Source: Bacillus sp. DTU_2020_1000418_1_SI_GHA_SEK_038 (GTDB lineage Bacteria > Bacillota > Bacilli > Bacillales > Cytobacillaceae). Taken from it: 64,000 nt of DNA. The notes below the pieces were generated by a model. It made no database searches, was not told the DNA's origin, and saw only the letters and a program-made list of their open reading frames with translations. Made by a program: the position numbers and the translations under genes. Positions within the stretch are counted from its first letter, which is position 1, and every line of letters begins with the position of its first letter. The stretch is from positions 2,418,001-2,482,000 of the forward strand of contig NZ_CP135435.1 of the NCBI RefSeq assembly GCF_032341175.1, read 5' to 3'. Of the stretch, positions 61,764 to 64,000 are shown piece after piece.

Positions 61764-63575
61764 TTAAATTAAATTACTTAATTCTTTTGAACATGAGTCT
61801 TTATATTGTATCCAGCACGCCTCTTGTTTTGCCCATTGAGTAACGTTTCGTTCACCAGCAGAGTCTTTTAAATAGAATAAAGTTTTATCAGCAATGATTC
61901 TGATAACTTCATCCCATTTATCAGATAAAGATTGTTCTTCCCAAACTGCAACTAAATCGATTTGGCCGCTGTACAAATGATGCAGCATAGATGCTGTATA
62001 ATAAATAACATTCGCCTTATAGCCTCTCAGTTTCATTTCATTAACAATCTCTTCTACTCGCTGATTAATGATTGCTCTTGCGATTAATTTTTGATAGACA
62101 GATAGGGTTATTTTGTCCTGCGTACTGCCGCTCCAAAAACTTTTGTTCAAATCCATGAATTTTTTAAAAGCTTCCTCTCCGCCTTTACTTGAAACATGAG
62201 GATAACCTTCCCATGACATGAAATATTTCGCAAGGTCTACTTTTGTCAGAACTTTATCTTTAGGATACTGCTTTTTGAAATCGCTTTGTTCTTTTCCGCG
62301 CTTTCTTCGGCTAATATCAACCATATACTGGCCTCTTGCACGTTCAAAATACCATTTATTTTCGGGTTTTCTTCCGTCCAGTGGAGGAATCCAAATATTT
62401 CGGGAGAATTTTTCTAAATCAGACATAAATCGGGTATTAGCGAGAAGATCTGATTTGTTTATTTTGTTTTGTGTATTTGCATATTGCGAAATTCTTGAGA
62501 TCATATCATCTTCTAACAAATGCTGATCTTTTGTAACAAATTCATTAACCTGAAGAATAGTAAGCTTTGCCTGTACATAAACATCTTGCAGGCTAATTCC
62601 TTCTTTATAAGCCTTATGAATAGAAGCAGTAGTTTGTCCTCCATTAACAATCTGCCAGCCGCTTAGACCCTTTACTCTATACTGGTTTACACCTTCATTT
62701 ACCTTTTCAAAATCACCAGTTCGGGCTACAGTTGAAATACCGTTGTTATAGGCTACAAACATTTTACGCTGAAAAGGATCTTTTAGTGTATCTCTTATGC
62801 CTTTATTTGTCCCTCCTCTGGCTTGGAGAAATGAACGGACGTTTCTTTCAACTAATTTCTGTCCCCATTCATCATATGCTTTTGCAAGGAGCTCTGCTGA
62901 AATGTATCCGACATAACAGTCAAACTCCTTAACCCCATTCGCAGGATCTGGCACAAACATCATTTCAAAGGTCTCACCATAATCCTTTTCAAAGTCAATA
63001 TAGTCTGTTTCAATAGCCTGTTCGGAAGTAATGAGCTGCTTAACACGATCAATATCCCAAACTTGTACATTGACTGTTTCAATACCAGGGATTGACATCT
63101 CTACAGGCTTATTAGAAGAATAGTACATGTTTGTTACAACAAAGATGTTAATTTCGTTAAGATTAGCCATCTCATTCGAAATAATCTTAGCAAGATCAAA
63201 AGCTTCTAATGAATGATCAATAGTTTGCATAAGTGACTTTGCGTTTGTTACAAATCGCTTTGCCTTATTGGCAGTTTCGGTAACTGCAGTCATGTTAACT
63301 GTAAGAAGAACATCTTCATTTTGTTCAAAATTATAATCCGTTACGTACAGGTCTAATATATTATTCTCATCGTCAAAGGAATAAGCATTGACTGCAATAT
63401 TCTTTGCTGTATCTAAATATGGCGGGATCAAAATTTCAGGATCATCAGGCCTTTCCATGAATGAAAGCATTTTTTCAAGAAATGGAATCTGATAACTCCC
63501 TGTTTTAGCCGCCTTTTCTTCTAGCTCCTCCATAAAGTCGATGAGAAATTCTTTTCTTTGTCTAGTTTCTACCAT
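61764..63575 (-). CDS. AIPR-family protein, second copy
   Basis: 603 residues. Same signature blocks as the first copy: MFVAYNNGISTVARTGDFE, GWQIVNGGQTTASIHKAYKE, ISQYANTQNKINKSDLLANT, and PENKWYFERARGQYMVDISR. The overall sequences differ clearly, so this is a related system rather than a recent duplication. It starts three bases after the stop of the PD-(D/E)XK gene on the same strand (ATG after GGAAGGATAAAAA), the same gene order as in the first module. Role inferred as the last component of a second restriction module, the rest of which lies beyond the right edge. Confidence 0.87.
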   Translation of the reverse strand: MVETRQRKEFLIDFMEELEEKAAKTGSYQIPFLEKMLSFMERPDDPEILIPPYLDTAKNIAVNAYSFDDENNILDLYVTDYNFEQNEDVLLTVNMTAVTETANKAKRFVTNAKSLMQTIDHSLEAFDLAKIISNEMANLNEINIFVVTNMYYSSNKPVEMSIPGIETVNVQVWDIDRVKQLITSEQAIETDYIDFEKDYGETFEMMFVPDPANGVKEFDCYVGYISAELLAKAYDEWGQKLVERNVRSFLQARGGTNKGIRDTLKDPFQRKMFVAYNNGISTVARTGDFEKVNEGVNQYRVKGLSGWQIVNGGQTTASIHKAYKEGISLQDVYVQAKLTILQVNEFVTKDQHLLEDDMISRISQYANTQNKINKSDLLANTRFMSDLEKFSRNIWIPPLDGRKPENKWYFERARGQYMVDISRRKRGKEQSDFKKQYPKDKVLTKVDLAKYFMSWEGYPHVSSKGGEEAFKKFMDLNKSFWSGSTQDKITLSVYQKLIARAIINQRVEEIVNEMKLRGYKANVIYYTASMLHHLYSGQIDLVAVWEEQSLSDKWDEVIRIIADKTLFYLKDSAGERNVTQWAKQEACWIQYKDSCSKELSNLI

Positions 63576-63578
63576 TTT

Positions 63579-64000
63579 TTATCCTTCCACTCTAAACATT
63601 TGGTATATGGCTTCTTGATCTTTCTCAAACTCTGAACAATGGGTAAGATCGATATTATATGATACGTGAGAAATACCCTTAGGGAGATCTTCCTTTAGCA
63701 GTCTGGGAAAATCCTCCCCTGCTTCATAGACTTCTGTCTTTTCTACAAAGTATAAAGTATCAGCGTATTCTTCTTCTCTAAAACCAAGGTCCGTCATTAG
63801 ATCACAATATAAAAGTGCAATTCTTTCGGACCTTTCTGCTATTTTGTTCCGAACTTGGTTTGCGAGTTCCTGAAGAGACAATCCGTGTGTTCTGCTCTGC
63901 TCAAGAAAACATACATAAAGAAATATAGATGACACAGCTTCACTTAATTTAAGCTGATTTTCATTAGATATTTTAATTGTTTTAGATAATTTATCAATGA
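63579..64000 (-). CDS. PD-(D/E)XK nuclease of the second module (partial, 5' end beyond window)
   Basis: The open frame continues through the right edge (IDKLSKTIKISNENQLKLSE upstream of an internal GTG at 63935), so the start lies outside. The visible C-terminal part, ISHVSYNIDLTHCSEFEKDQ, matches HLIPNIKYNIDLSGCTNFKV at the end of the nuclease in the first module, and YADTLYFVEKTEVYEAGEDF corresponds to VEEYGYFPEIPQESL. The catalytic core is not in the window. The identification rests on this C-terminal likeness and on the position directly before an AIPR gene. Confidence 0.75.
   Translation of the reverse strand, partial: IDKLSKTIKISNENQLKLSEAVSSIFLYVCFLEQSRTHGLSLQELANQVRNKIAERSERIALLYCDLMTDLGFREEEYADTLYFVEKTEVYEAGEDFPRLLKEDLPKGISHVSYNIDLTHCSEFEKDQEAIYQMFRVEG

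Overview
The window looks like the chromosome of a low-GC Gram-positive bacterium of the family Bacillaceae (Bacillus, Neobacillus, Cytobacillus or a close relative). The reasons are strong AGGAGG-type ribosome binding sites with frequent TTG and GTG starts, and close relatives of Bacillus proteins (PncA, Prs, a YerD-like glutamate synthase-domain protein, a YczE/YitT-like membrane protein). All calls come from reading the sequence; no database search was possible.

Layout. (1) 0-7.4 kb, ordinary chromosome: pncA (cut by the window edge), a stand-alone prs, a YerD-like flavoprotein behind a possible sigma-54 promoter, a DUF502 membrane protein, an MscS-type channel, an ECF transporter S component and an isolated VWA-like domain protein. 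(2) 7.6-7.9 kb: a complete type I toxin-antitoxin locus, with a 27-residue holin-like toxin, a convergent antisense RNA, and a LexA-like box upstream of the toxin. (3) 8-19.7 kb: a catabolic cluster of BenE-type transporter, enoyl-CoA hydratase, two acyl-CoA ligases, a three-subunit molybdenum hydroxylase, CoxG-like and XdhC-like accessory proteins, and an orphan AraC-type response regulator whose phospho-acceptor Asp is Glu. The substrate is probably an aromatic or other carboxylic acid. (4) 19.7-29.5 kb: a decaying stretch with a prs-like fragment, a 52-bp minisatellite, a frameshifted GNAT gene, a stop-interrupted MFS gene, a stop-interrupted TPR/winged-helix gene, a metallopeptidase and a UDG-like protein. 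(5) 29.2-40.3 kb: an imperfect 32-bp direct repeat brackets an IS3/IS150-type element and a nine-gene LacI-controlled operon. That operon encodes a ribose-type ABC transporter, two PfkB kinases, a BtpA-family protein, a glutamine-amidotransferase-like protein and a phosphotriesterase-like lactonase or hydrolase. (6) 41-64 kb: a dense defence island.

The defence island, almost all on the minus strand, holds: an HNH endonuclease with an apparent phosphorothioate-DNA-binding domain; a truncated UvrD-like helicase; a type IV-like CBASS operon (SLATT membrane effector, QueC-like, TGT-like and a CD-NTase whose predicted N-terminus is Met followed by five glycines); a very large SF1 helicase-nuclease split by one in-frame amber codon; and a four-gene restriction module of the paraMORC/Z1 type (GHKL ATPase, Z1 helicase-like protein, PD-(D/E)XK nuclease, AIPR protein). 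Next to these lie a C5 cytosine methyltransferase and a divergent Vsr endonuclease. A second AIPR plus PD-(D/E)XK pair follows and runs off the right edge, so two related modules lie in tandem around one methyltransferase. The methyltransferase promoter carries a GAACGCACGTTC palindrome between its -35 and -10 boxes. The same core, read on the other strand, lies upstream of the type I toxin.
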